DNA of 64,000 nucleotides from Synchiropus splendidus (Eukaryota > Chordata > Actinopteri > Syngnathiformes > Callionymidae), in assembly GCF_027744825.2 (NCBI RefSeq), contig NC_071347.1:23855001-23919000 (forward strand), in the 5' to 3' direction. Of this stretch, positions 1 to 12,700 are shown one piece after another (position 1 is the stretch's first letter; each line of letters opens with the position of its first letter). The position numbers and the translations under genes are program-made. A model generated the notes under the pieces. That model made no database searches. It was not told the origin of the DNA and saw nothing but the letters and a program-made list of their open reading frames with translations.

Positions 1-510
1 TAGATTAGAGTCGCTCAGAATACAACTGAACGAAAAAGAAATCAAAGCAGACCATAACGAAACAAGACTCACACACAATCTGTCGTGTAGCGCTTTCTAA
101 TGGGTCTTTTCATGGGATGTTGCACTTTATAAAGCAACCATTGAAGTTGGAACACATGTCAGTCGCTGAGAATTGTGAATATGGAACGTGTCACCACGTG
201 ACCCGAGCCTGGTGTTGTGTCGCCACCTCGTGGTTGTCAGAGGTGGCGGACATTCTCCAGCTCAAGACAGGGACCCGTGTCCTCTCGGTGAGAAACGAGC
301 CCGGAACGACTCAAGTAGCGACAGTTCATTCCGCCTCAACATCCAGTCCAATCTCCATCCTTTCATTTTCTTCCTTTAGCACTTGCCAATTGAACAATTC
401 CAATAATAATCATCACCAAAAACAGGCCGCGGCAGGACAATCGCCAACTCCAAACATGAATGAAGCACGACACCCAAGTGCCGCAGAACAATATCATAAT
501 CACGAGGATA
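1..510. other. Window edge, no confident gene
   Basis: No supported gene. The minus strand of 363-519 reads as a short hydrophobic peptide with two possible membrane stretches and a stop at 363-365, interrupted upstream by the LINE insertion at 520. I cannot name it and it may be chance. Confidence 0.4.
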
Positions 511-519
511 GTGACAAAC

Positions 520-1157
520 TGTGAAGCGGCCGGGATCAGCATCTCCAAGTCTGAGGCCATGGTTCTCCACCGGAATAAGGTGGTTTGCTCTCTCCAGGTC
601 GGTGGAGAGTTCTTGCCCCAAGTGGTGGAGTTTAAGTACCTCAGGGTCTTGTTCTCGCGTTGGTGCAGCGGCAGCAGTGATGCGGTCGCTCTATCAGACC
701 GTCCTGGTGAAGCTACCGATCGATCTACGTTCCCCCCCTCACCTATGGTCACCAGCTTTGGGTCATGACCGAAAGGATGAGATGGCGGATACAAGCAGCT
801 GAGATGAGTTTCCTCAGGGTGGCTGGGCGCACCCTTAGAGATAGGCTGAGGAGTTGGGTCATCCGGGAGGAGCTCGGGGTGCAGCCGCTGCTCCTCCTCA
901 TCCAGAGGAACCAGCTGAGGTGGCTCGGGCGTCTGATCCGGATGCCCCCTGGACGCCTCCCTGGGGAGGGGTTCCGGGCATGTCCTACCGGGAGGAGACT
1001 GGCTGGAGAGATGCTGTCTCCGGTCTGGCCTGGGAAGCCCTCTGGATCCCCCGGGAAGAGCTGGAGGAGGTTTGTGTGGACCGGGAAGTTTGGGCTTCCT
1101 TGCTCCGAATGCTGCCTCCGCGACCCGACCCCGGATAAGCGGCAGAAGAAGGTGAAG
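520..1157 (+). mobile_element. LINE 3' fragment (copy A), 5'-truncated
   Basis: Both reading frames in this stretch translate to the C-terminal part of a fish non-LTR retrotransposon reverse transcriptase. An early piece reads SISKSEAMVL and EFKYL; after a frame change it reads MTERMRWRIQAAEM, then IREELGVQPLL, RMPPGRLPGE and PPRPDP. The frame change and missing 5' end show it is dead. It is flanked by a 9-bp direct repeat GTGACAAAC at 511-519 and 1158-1166, consistent with a target-site duplication. A second copy lies at 43686-44115 and is nearly identical over the shared part. The exact family (Rex1-, L2- or R2-like) cannot be set without a repeat library. Confidence 0.85.
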
Positions 1158-1439
1158 GTGACAAACCACAACACAAAAACCAATGCAAAGTGGCAGCTGA
1201 AGGGAATAAGCCATTGACAGTAACCGTCTCCTGCGCTCATCGTTCAATCATTCTGAGGGGCGGAATTCATCGATATCTGCTCTGTTCAGCTCCCTTTAAT
1301 CTCCACCGGTCTGAACCGTGACGTGCAGACGAGCATGTTGGCTTTCATCGCTCCCCAGACATTAAAGAAGTGGCGATGGCGACGTGAGGACGCGACTCCG
1401 TTTCCAGAGCAGTGAAGCTGTGGCTGAGCTGACCTGTGT

Positions 1440-2293
1440 GCTGATCTGAGGTCGGATTTCTCCGTGCCAGCAGGGCAGCGGGCGGCTGAGCTCGGAGCAG
1501 CGCAGATCTCAGGTCAGCCCGCGCAGCCCTCGCGCTCCCCCCGGGCCAGTGTTGATGACGCCGGGTTATGGCCGCTCTGCGCGCCGTGTGGGATCCTTCA
1601 TTTCTACACTGAGGGCGCCGAATCGACTGTTGATACCCCGTGTGTGGCGTGTACACTGCTCACTGACGGCGGGAGAGAAGGGTGCCGGGTGCGCAGTAGC
1701 CTCTTTGCGGAGCTCCGGGACAGCAAGGTAAATGGAAGCGTTGGTTAGCAGAGGGGCTGCACCGTTAGCCTAGCACCAGCGCGTCACGTTAGCCCGAGCG
1801 TTAGCCTAGCATCCGCACATGACAAAAGCCAGGCACAATGCGCGGACCCGAGTGTTGCCGACGACGCGAGTCCGTCGGTAGCGGTGGTTTCACAGGTAGT
1901 TCGCGGTGTGTTCTGCCCGAGTCTCTCGTTTGCCGAGCTCCCCGAAGTTCTGGGCCTTGTTAGCTTGAAGCCGCCGCTGGCTAAAGTAGCCGGCGTTTGC
2001 TGCCAGTTAGTTCCTCTCTGAGTTGACGCGGTCGGGCTCCAGGTGGAGCAGAGTTGGGGTCACCAGCGGCCCGGTCTGCCTGAGTTCTTGAGCGAGTGCA
2101 CAGCCGCAGCGCATCAGCTGACCGACCGTCGGTGGTTCTTCTGCAGCAGGGGCGAGCGGCTCGGTTCTTGCTGCCGTGTGAGGGGAACCTTGTGCCGTGT
2201 CTCACCCCCGAGACTCGTGAAACCATTGGAACAAAACTCTGTCGGTGAAGCAGCTGAGTGTTGAGGTGGCTGTGGGGTGACGGGGAGCAGAGC
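1440..2293 (+). promoter_or_regulatory. zc3h18: CpG-rich probable promoter and 5' UTR of zc3h18
   Basis: This block is GC-rich and full of CpG, unlike its flanks, and precedes the first coding exon of zc3h18 by about 2 kb. A donor-like CAAG/GTAAAT lies at 1727/1728 and a second, CAGG/GTGAGT, at the start of the minisatellite near 2303. Either could end a non-coding first exon. The transcription start is inferred, not seen. Short GTTAGC-type repeats occur at 1742-1815. Confidence 0.5.
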
Positions 2294-2810
2294 GGGGCCC
2301 AGGGTGAGTGGTCTGGACATGGTGCCGGCCCTCAGACTGTGTGCGGGGCCCAGGGTGAGTGGTCTGGACATGGTGCCGGCCCTCAGACTGTGTGCGGGGC
2401 CCAGGGTGAGTGGTCTGGACATGGTGCCGGCCCTCAGACTGTGTGCGGGGCCCAGGGTGAGTGGTCTGGACATGGTGCCGGCCCTCAGACTGTGTGCGGG
2501 GCCCAGGGTGAGTGGTCTGGACATGGTGCCGGCCCTCAGACTGTGTGCGGGGCCCAGGGTGAGTGGTCTGGACATGGTGCCGGCCCTCAGACTGTGTGCG
2601 GGGCCCAGGGTGAGTGGTCTGGACATGGTGCCGGCCCTCAGACTGTGTGCGGGGCCCAGGGTGAGTGGTCTGGACATGGTGCCGGCCCTCAGACTGTGTG
2701 CGGGGCCCAGGGTGAGTGGTCTGGACATGGTGCCGGCCCTCAGACTGTGTGCGGGGCCCAGGGTGAGTGGTCTGGACATGGTGCCGGCCCTCAGACTGTG
2801 TGCGGGGCCC
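2294..2810 (+). repeat. 51-bp minisatellite, about 10 copies
   Basis: Ten back-to-back copies of a 51-bp GC-rich unit starting GGGGCCCAGGGTGAGTGG, followed by a partial eleventh. The copies look identical by eye, so the array is young or homogenised. Because 51 is a multiple of 3 and the unit lacks stops in several frames, it produces long artefactual open frames on both strands. It lies in the presumed first intron or 5' region of zc3h18. Confidence 0.95.
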
Positions 2811-4327
2811 ATTCTGTCAGTGTCCATGAGCATGAAGTTAGTCTTCGAGTTCTGTCTCTGACTTCTTTGTCCTTCTAATGGGTGCTACTCTCTGGCGAAG
2901 GTTATGGTCCTCCTCCCTGGATGTTTTGGCCACTTCTGAACCCAGAGGTGAGGTTGGGTGACGCTTTGGCAGAGAGGGAAGAGAGTGCATGAGCTAGGTC
3001 AGGACCAGGTCATTGGACAAGTATTGATATCCCAGAGTCTTGTGAGTCAAGGCTATGATTGTCTCCCAGTGATTCATCAGGGTGAGGCTCCACCACCGGA
3101 GTCCTCGAGATCGGCCTGGGAGTCTTCTCAAACCAGGAAGTCTTTGCGGTCCCCACAGCCCCCGATCTTCATGGCAAATGCAGTTTGAAACTTTGTTTTT
3201 CACCTGTTCTGTTGATCAGACCAGACCTTCTCCATGTACATTTCAAGGCCAAGTGTTTCAGCTTCTGAAGTGTAGAATCACCTCTGTATTAGTGGTTTGG
3301 GTGGTTAGGGATGTCTGGTGACTTTTCACACAAGATCTACTGCTGAGAACGGTCCCCACCATGAGAGTTTAGCATCTCACGATAAATGTAGTATGTTGGT
3401 ATGTGGTGCTGGATGTGGGTTTTTAATACACAGCAGCTCAAGAAAGTACGTCCTCGTCAGGAGCAAGGACGCAAGCGGCCATCAACGTACCCGTAGACGG
3501 GGTCTCTGAGGTCCATCTCACTGCGAGAGGAAACACGAGTCATTATCAAAAGCCCTGAAAATGGTGGTTACTTTCTAAACCCATAGGACAGCAAGGGTAG
3601 TGAGGCCAGTCAGAAGCTCAGCGCCTCAATAATGACGTGAGACTCGGAGTCAGTGTTTGCTTTAGTTGGGTCGGTTGGTTGTTGTATGAGGGCTCAACAC
3701 ATGCAGGGTCCCCCGCAGTGCTGCTGCCGCCGCCTGCGCTCCCTGCCTCATCACGCCAACAACAGATGATGCTCCTACTGGGAATATGAACATCTCCGCC
3801 ACGTCTTTCACGTCTCGGAGTGCTTGCTGACTCACAAAGCCACAATTTAATGCCAAAATGAAGTTGGTAGATCACAATCTGTGTGGTGATAAACACTGAT
3901 CTGGGATCTGTGAGAGACGAGGAACACTGAATAACTCATCTCGGTGCTTGGGTACCATAATCATTCATATTTAAACATGAACAGATGAGCACGTTGGAGA
4001 GTGGAGACCCGTGAAGCGGAGAACTGAAGTGACCAGTTAGTTTCATCATATAGCAGTTGGGCTTTCCAGACACTAGTGAGTTGAACACATGTAACGGAAT
4101 GGAAAATGTATCCGGGTTTTTATGGTTCTCACCAGAATGGAACATTTTTTCATGCAAATTCTTTTGCCTATATTTCCGCTCGATGGGCAGGACCCATCTG
4201 AACATAGTGAGTGAAGTAATGTATGTCTGACTTTGACACGTGTTTGACACAGCAGCGACTTGGTTTTGTCTATCAGCTCTTGACCAAGAAGAGGTTAAAA
4301 TTGTTTTGTTTTTTTTTTTCTTTTCAG
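2811..4327 (+). other. zc3h18: Intron 1 of zc3h18, with an inverted exon copy
   Basis: No separate gene seen. It ends in a polypyrimidine tract and acceptor TTTTCAG at 4321-4327. Its one notable content is the inverted duplication at 3428-3625 (own entry). Confidence 0.6.
3428..3625 (-). repeat. Inverted duplicate of zc3h18 exon segment 7572-7768
   Basis: The reverse complement of 3428-3625 matches 7572-7768 with only a few substitutions and one single-base indel. The copied segment includes the whole 30-nt exon (7677-7706; antisense copy 3491-3520, identical), its acceptor, its donor and about 60-100 bp of flanking intron on each side. The duplicate lies antisense to the gene. No TSD or poly(A) tail is visible, so it is not retroposed; an inverted segmental duplication fits best. 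Confidence 0.93.
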
Positions 4328-4338
4328 CAAAATCTCTC

Positions 4339-7300
4339 ATGGAGACGCCCGAAAGCCCGTCTCAGTCTCCCCAGTCTCCTGAGGAGGCAGAGAAAGGCTT
4401 TTCTGAGGCTGAGCTCCTGGATTCTCCCGAGGACCGGGGTGTCTCAGATGAGGAGAACAGAAGTGCACCGGAGGAGGAAGATGAGGCAGTGGACACCATA
4501 AATGATAATGGATTTGAGGAGGATGAAGCTGACGAGGTGGTACCAGACTTTGTCTCCGAAGCAGAGGACGAAGGGCTAGCAGGAGAAACTGGAGAGATGG
4601 AGCAGGAGGATGAGGACATCTTGTTGATGGAGGGAGATGATGAAGGTGCCAAGTCAGATGAGGGAGAGGAGGATGGACCTCTCAACACTCTAAAATCTCC
4701 CTCAGAATCAGCGCTGGGCCCAGAGGGCATTGGTGAAGAGGATGGAGAAGCAAGGATTGAAAGCCACCGTAGAAGTGTGTCAATCCCAGAAGCCCACGAT
4801 GAAGGAGACGATGAAGAAGGGGAGGACGAGGAGGGGAAGAAAGCACAGGACGAAGAGGATGAAGACCACATGACAGAGCAGCGGAGGAGAGCAGTGGCTG
4901 TCAGAGAGATGAAGGACGACCCGACATCAGTCTCTCGGGAGCTTGACGAGCACGAGCTGGACTACGATGAGGAAGTTCCAGAGGAACCTAACATCCCCAC
5001 TCTGGAGGAGGAGGAGGATGAAGATGATACCAAAGTCGAAGATGACGATGAGAACGAGGAGAGAAGTGTGAAGAGAGACAAGAAACCAATCCTTCCTCCG
5101 TCACCCTCAGAGGGAGATTCCAGGAAGCTGGACGACCCCAAAGGTCATGAAAGGTCACGGAGAGATTCCTTCCGAGATAAGAAGAAAGATGACGACGATG
5201 GAGAGATTGACGAAGGGGAGATTGATGTGAGTGGTCCCTGGTGATTTTGCTCTCAGATGATTTTTACAGAATAATACTTCATCGCACAGTGGCAGAAACG
5301 TGTTGGAGCGGACACGAGCAAAATGATCCAGCAGTTGGAACATGTGGGTCTGAGGGTGGTGCAGCGTGTCCTGGCCAAAAATGCATGCTCTGTCCAGCAC
5401 ACCCATCTCCGAGGTGACCGTCTGACTGGTGCGAGCTCTGGCTTTGATCAGAGAGTGGCTTGAAAGAATGGTGCTGTGGGAAATGTCGCAAGCACAGCGC
5501 TGTAGACCCAGTCGGTCAGCCATTCACATACACTGAGGTCGCCGGAGGAGGGTTCTCCTGCTGGCTCTCTCATCAGCGTGGTTGACTGTTTGTGTGCAGG
5601 ACGACGACCTGGAGGAAGGCGAAGTGAAAGATCCGTCTGACAGAAAAATCCGACCTCGGCCAATCTGCAGGTTCTTCATCAAAGGTCAGGCGCTCTCACA
5701 TGATGTTTGCGTCTGAATCTCTTTATATGTGCTTCCCTCTTAAACTTTGGTGTGACTTCACTCTCCCCTTCTTCTCTCTTATACAAGCCTTTCACTTCAT
5801 TTGTCGTCAGCATCCCCTTATTGTTTTCTAGAGTGAAATGCATTTGAGGTAATGTGTCGTTAGACCAACAGGTGGCGCTGTTAGACTGGGTGTGAAGTGA
5901 CATCAGTGACTGCAGGAGGTGAAAAATGCTGCTGTGTGATCGGTGATGTGTGTCCACCTGAAGGCGCCTGCTCACCTCTGAATCACCGCGCTGCCTTGTG
6001 TCTCGCAGGAAACTGCACCTGGGGAATGAACTGCCGCTTCATCCACCCTGGAGTCAACGACAAGGGGAACTACTCCCTCATCAGTAAGCCAGACGTCTTC
6101 TCTCCGAACGGAGCGCCCCCTGGGGCGCCGCCCCCGCTCCTGCCCAACAACCCTTGGGTCTGTGTCTCTCACGGCAGACTGATGTGAGCGTGCTGCGCCG
6201 CTGACTCAATTCCTCCCTTCACCTGTCGCTTCAGGTGGGGCCTGCTGTAGAGGAGCTCCCCCCGCCGCCGCCTCCCCCCGTGGAGCCTCCTGTGGAGAGC
6301 GCCTGGGAGCGCGGCCTGCGACACGCCAAAGAGGTAGTTACACGGCTCCACAGCCTCGCGGGGCCAGCGGCTGCTTTTGTTCCAGATGTCGCAGTGAAAA
6401 TCAAACCTCTGCGTGAGTGGTGCTGAAGGTGTCGCAGTGAAGAAGCCTGATGCGAGTCTGACGCACGTCTGCTGCTCATGTTGTCTGAGTGGGTCTGGGA
6501 TGACTCGGGCCAGACTTCGTCTTAACCCGGTCAAGGCTCGCACGTGTCACACGACTTGGTGCTACATGTGAGGTTGCAGGAGGAGAATGGGCGGGGCTTA
6601 TTCCTCACTGACATGAAGCAATCTGAGATGGTGAGTGGGAGGAAGACTCCCCCGAACTAACTACTGCGATAATGCAAGAGAGGAACATGTGTCTGCTTCA
6701 ACACTGGGCAGATCAGGTTGACTACATCTGAGGCAGGAATCTGTCATGCAGACGACACCGGAACAGTCATGTGTTCCGACGCTGCTGGATCGTGGATCGT
6801 CAGGTTCATTAGCCAGACGTTGCTGTTGGAACCTTTTTGTTCAGAATCGTTGAACGTTCAGAAAATTTGCATCTGACCCTTTTGGAGAAGCCAACTAGTG
6901 TTTTGAGGCGCAAATGATTTTATGATTTGTTCTGTTTGTGCAGCTCCAGATGATTGGTTTGACTTGATAGATGTTCCCTGAATCGTTTGATAATTTAGCC
7001 CTTTCTGTTCCTGCTCCTGTGTTTACTTTCTTCTCACGTCACTCGTACTTTCCACTTGATGCCCGGAGCAGATGTTTTTCGGCTTTAACTGCTTCAGCAT
7101 TGTTGAAGGGTGTTGGCGCGATACTGGCTGCATCACTGCTCGATGTCATTTCTCATCCGACTGGTTCTGCTAATGCTGCAGTTGAGGTGTGAGACGCTCG
7201 GGTCCTGATGAGCTCCTGCAGACGCCCGGGGGGAGCCTGACGCTCGTGTGTGTGTGTCTGCGCCCACAAACAGTCCAACGTGTCTCCTGCTGTGCCCGAG

Positions 7301-9644
7301 CAGGTCCTGAAGAAGGCCACCATCCGGAAAGAGCAGGAGCCGGACTTTGAGGAGAAGCGCTTCAACGTGACCATCGGGGAGGACGATCGGGAATTTGACA
7401 AAGAGAACGAATTCTTCAGAGAACGCAGCTACCGCATCATCAGAGAGTGAGCTGCTTGCTTTCCCATGAGCTCGTGCACAGGTGTCCTCTGCTGTCGCTA
7501 ACAACCGTGCAGCAGCAGAGGACACCTGAAACTGAAGTTCAGGAGGTCCACGCAGGCAGCCCCCACCAGAGGGCGCTGAGCTTCTGACTGGCCTCACTAC
7601 CCTTGCTGTCCTATGGGTTTAGAAAGTAACCACCATTTTCAGGGCTTTTGATAATGACTCGTGTTTCCTCTCGCAGTGAGATGGACCTCAGAGACCCCGT
7701 CTACGGGTACGTTGATGGTCGCTTGTGTCCTTGCTCCTGACGAGACGTGCTTTCTTGAGCTGCTGTGTAATTAATTGTGTGTCCTGCAGTGACCCCTACG
7801 CTGACCCCTACTACGACTATGAAATGGAGACGCTGTGGCGAGGTGGCCAGTACGAGAACTTCCGAGTGCAGTACACTGAAGCTCCTCTGCCCTACCACTA
7901 CAGCGTAAGTGTCCTGCCACCGTCATGGATCGCCCAACCTCCTCCTCCTCCTCCTACTCCTCCTCCTCCTCCCCTCACTCGGCCAGGCTTCTATGAATAG
8001 TGCTCATGTTTGTCTAAAGCCTTCCAACCTAAACAGCATCACTCCCTTTCCTGACAGGGCTATTTACACTCTCGTCTGAGGTCACGTTCACACTGCGGGT
8101 TCTGTCTCCAGATAAAGCTCTTTCGGCTCAGAAGTCAGAGATGTGAACACAAGCCAGTCGGGTTTTGGCCGCGGACCTGATCCCAGCTGGAGAGGGCTTA
8201 GCTTCTGGCCTCAGATGACTCGGCGCTAGATGCTGGAAACTAGGTGTCCGGCGCAACTCCACACCAACATGATAGGTGCCGGCCAGTGAAGGGTCTGATG
8301 GCTGTCGGGGTGACCGACATGCTTCAGAAACAACTTCTCAGGCTCCCAGAACGCTGAGGTGAGCAGCTTCAGCTGCAGGAGACTGGAGCTGGGGAACAGG
8401 AGCGCGGCGCAGCACAGCGGTCCAGGACTGGAGGTGTGTGCGGGGGTTTGATAGCTCAGGTGTTTTCTCCTTTATTAGGCTGATCAACACCTGATGTTGC
8501 TGACAGACAGAGTTGCTTCAGTGAATCACGCTGCGCTCTACAGTCACTGTTCTCACCGCTGTGATCTGCAGCTGTCACTGCATGAGGAGCACAGTGAGGA
8601 GGAACGCGTTACTGAAGATTACCAGACCATTCATGGATCACTTCTGACGTCTGGATCTGGACTTCACTGACTGAAACCTTCTCCATCCTCAGTCATCTCT
8701 CTCACTGTGGTCAAGGTGTCGTGAGAGCAGCGTGGACCGATCCAGACGCTCCGTATTACACAGCTTGTTTCCTTGTAAAACAAACATGACGAGACTCTTC
8801 CATGTTTAGTTTTGGCTGTGAAACACCACATTCTGTTCCAGCCGTGGCTCAGTTCCGTCATCAGTTCATATCTGAGGTGAGGACGACTGGTAGAGCTAAG
8901 AATTGACAGAAATAAGGAGCTCAAGGCCATGGCGGTAAACAGGTTGTTGCGCGGCTGATGGCGACTTCCTTGAGACCTGCTTCATCGTGGGTCAAAAACC
9001 AGCTACTTTGTGCAGAACGCTGCCAGCTGAGCTGGAAAAAAGGGACAGGGCTTGAGGCTGCACAGCAGGGGGCGAATTGGACCCACCCAAGACAGAACCC
9101 TCAGTGTGAAAAGCGGTGACATCAGCTTCAGTTGGGACTCTGGCTGCTGCTGTGCTCAAAGATGGAGGTGGTCTGTGTGTTTGATGTAGCAGAGCTGCTC
9201 GTGTTCTGAAAAGACAGAAGAGTTTGCTGTTGAACCAGCTTGTCGCTGCATGGGCCGGGCATCTCTTGATGCTGACGTGATCAGTGCCAGGTCAACCTCT
9301 CTGACCCCACCTGCTGCCTCTCAACAGGACCGAGAGCGTGACCCCAGAGAGCCACACCGGGACCGCGAGAGGGAGCGGGACAACCGCGAGAGGGAGCGGC
9401 GGCAGAGGGAGCGGGAACGGGAGCGTGAGCGCGAGAAGGAGAGAGTGCGGAGGAAAGAAGAGTGGGACAGAGAGCGGCTGAAGCGTGATGACAAGGAGAG
9501 GCCCAGGATGAGACCGCCACGAGAGCTCCGGGACAAGAAGGAGGAGGACAAGCTCAAGCCTCACTCTCCGCTCACCATGCCACCAAAGTGAGTGGTAGCG
9601 ACCTCCCTGGTCCATGTGGTGAACACTCCACAGTCTTCCCGCCA

Positions 9645-9730
<86 letters not shown>

Positions 9731-12700
9731 GGTATCAAACTGCTGTGCTCTGAGGTGAGGCCTGCCCCTCCAGTCTGTGGACTCCTCTCTTCTGGCCCTG
9801 CTGCTCCACAGACTGCCCTGGTTGCTGCACACAGGCACCAGTGAGTGTCACTTGTCTTGTCGCTGTAGGAGGAATGAATGTTGCAATGCTGCGGCCCCGG
9901 TGACTGGTGGTGGCGGCGGCGGCGACCTGTCACACCTGTCATAGCAGCCGTGTGAAAGTGTCTCTGCGTGAGGAAGCATCTGGAATGCACTGACACCGTT
10001 TCTGTTGTGCTGCTTCATTTCCTGTTTAGATGTTAGAGTGGAACTCGGTTCTTCCCTCCCCTGACCTCAGGCAACAGCTCTTGGTCTCCTGACTTGAACC
10101 GCGTCTGCAGGTGCCGACAGCCGCAGTGAGAGTCATGGTCTGCCGTATCTGCCGTGGTCTTGCGTGTGGGTTTAGTGTCCTCTTTCAGTCACAGAGAAGT
10201 CAGTGTGAGGTGGACACGCCTGTTTGCCTGGACCTCAGGGCTGCGAGCTCACGCAGGTGGTTTCCCCGTGTGCTCATGTTGTCATTAGCTTTTACCAGAA
10301 GTCTCCTCAGAGACGTGTTGCGTCATCAATCCATAATGTCTTATCATAACACTGGTGCTATTCTTGGATCCACTTCCTCAAGTGTCCTGTTGAATGTGTT
10401 CTATATTTGGATCTTTGGATTCTAAACTTATCTTACCTATATTTAGCTCTGGCCTGGGTGTAACTCTGTCTCTGTACTCACCAGGGACGTCACTGATGTC
10501 TGACGGAGCCTATCCTCCACAGACACCTCACCCGTGTCCACACTCACTTTCTCGTGTTACTGCCGTTTTCGCTTCATGTGCCGAGGTTGGAATGTCACTG
10601 GTGGTTCCCCAGCAGTCACTGATTAACACATGATATTCCCTCCGAGCTTCCGCAGCACGGCTGCTTTCTCCACGCCAATATCCGCTCCAGCCTTGCTTTT
10701 CCAAAGTCAAAATGCCCCATTCAGTCCTTGGTGAGTGATGATGGCGCGGTGGGAGAAGCTCCGCCTTGGTTTGATCCTGGTCTCTGCCTAGAAAGGACTG
10801 AGGTCAGTGACTTTCAAAGAGGTGCGTTGGCGGTCACGGAGGCTTTCCACCGGCACTGCCCCTCCCCCAGTTGGGTGCATTTAGGTTCATGTTGTCCATT
10901 CTATGTTGAGCACCGGCACAATGAGCCACGAGTCTAAAGGTGCCGTTTGCTCCGCTCCCTCACCGAGCGTCTCCCCTCTGCCTGGCCAGCAGGCCGCTGG
11001 AGCCGCTCATGAAGAAAGATGTCCTGCCGGTGATGAGGCGGCCCGACGAATGGAAGGATCCGTGGCGTCGGTCAAAGTCTCCACGGAGAAGACCTGGACT
11101 GGGCTCCCCCCTCAGAGGCCGCAGGAGACATCGGCCATCTGGTTCCTCCATCTCTCCGTCCAACTCTTCCAGGTAGGAGCTTCACCCGAGCCGTCGCTCC
11201 TCCTTTCCTCCACCTGGAGGTGACCTCTGTTGAGGACTGACTCAGGGAGCCAACTGAACCTTGTTGGTGACACTGCCCAGGACCCTGAGCAGGGCGTGGT
11301 GAGGCGGCGGCCCCCTGCTGGGCTGTGCTTCCCACGCGAGGGTGAGCTCCATCTTACTGCCGTGCTCCAGGTCATGTGAGGAATGACTCTCTGACGGCGA
11401 TGCTCAGAAAATGCCTCATGGTCATGGATGGATTTAATAGAAATGAGCAGGGAACAGTCATGTTATTTATTCGTTTCCTCATTCATTCAAGCATTTTTGG
11501 ACATGACGTTTATAGTTCAGTGACTTTTCTATCATTGCATTTCCACATACATTAATTTATCTTTGAGCAGCGTGTTAATGATGACCCTCCCAACAAACCT
11601 GCTGGGGGCGCTGTGGCATCAGTGCCGAGGCAAACAGTGTCTGGACGCAGAGCTCCAGCGTCGACGCTTGTGACATCCTCCTCCACGCCGCAGGTCTTCC
11701 TCCCGGTCCTCATCCTACACCGGCTCCGGTTCGTCTCGGTCCAGCAGCCGCTCGTCCTCCTTCAGCTCCTACTCCAGTCACTCGTCGCAGCACAGCTCCT
11801 TCAGCGGCAGCCGCTCCAGGTGAGTGCTCCCAGCCGCACCTGTGGAACTGGAGAGTCCACTTCACACGTGACGACACAAATGGATGCCCTCAACAAGCCT
11901 GGTCCACTGCTGAGGGCCATAAGGAGGTGCCCCTGTAGTCGGGTGGCAGGTCTGAGGAACCTTCTCCTGAGGCACTGTCTTCCCCCCGTAGGTCCAGATC
12001 TTTCTCCACCTCTCCATCACCCAGTCCTGCAGCCCCGAGGAACAACAAGAACAAAGCAGAGCCTGCTGCTGCTGCTGCTGCAGCAGCCAGAGGGTGAGTG
12101 AGTCACGCTCCTCACTGGTGGTGGTGGTGGTGATGATGGTGAGGAGGACTGGGTCAGACGAGGTCTCGCGCTGTAGGAAGATCTTGAAGAGACAAGTGTC
12201 TCTTCAAGATCTTCAAGATGGTTAGCCTCTGCAGAGAGAAAGCAAATACACTGTTCACCTGAAGCAGGACGGTGCAGGAACGTGAGCATCTGTGAGACAC
12301 TCTGAGGAGAGGTAGCCGGACCAGGACAGGGATTGTCCTCCATCACCAGAGCCACTGGTGCAAGCTCTGCCAGATAATTGACCCCTCATCATCATCGTCA
12401 TCATCACCAACAGGTGGAAGACTGGAGCCAGTTTAACTCTGGCCTTCTCACCCTCTGGAAGGATGCCAGCGAAGCCCGGCGCTGTGAACCCCCCTCGCAG
12501 AGAGAAGCCTCCCATGAAGAAGCCCCCAACTTCTCCTCCGCCCGGAGCCCCTCCGGGTCGACCTCCCAAACCTCCACTGGAGGCAGCCAAGCTGCCGGCT
12601 AATCCTCGGGAGAGAGAAGGCGCGGGGAGCGGCGGGCCGGCGAGGCCCCCGCCTGCCCGAGAACCTGGGAAGCCTGCGGTCCAGAGGGAAGGAAGGAAGA

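Noticed and set aside
363..1247. 294-codon minus-strand frame
   Set aside because: Most of it is antisense to the LINE copy A; only the 363-519 part is outside the element and is noted separately as uncertain.
2294..2810. CRISPR-like array
   Set aside because: The units are contiguous with no unique spacers and the DNA is vertebrate; it is a minisatellite.
2114..2878. Long repetitive open frames over the 51-bp minisatellite (both strands)
   Set aside because: They are a by-product of a stop-free unit whose length is a multiple of three; the peptide is a perfect 17-residue repeat with no start context.
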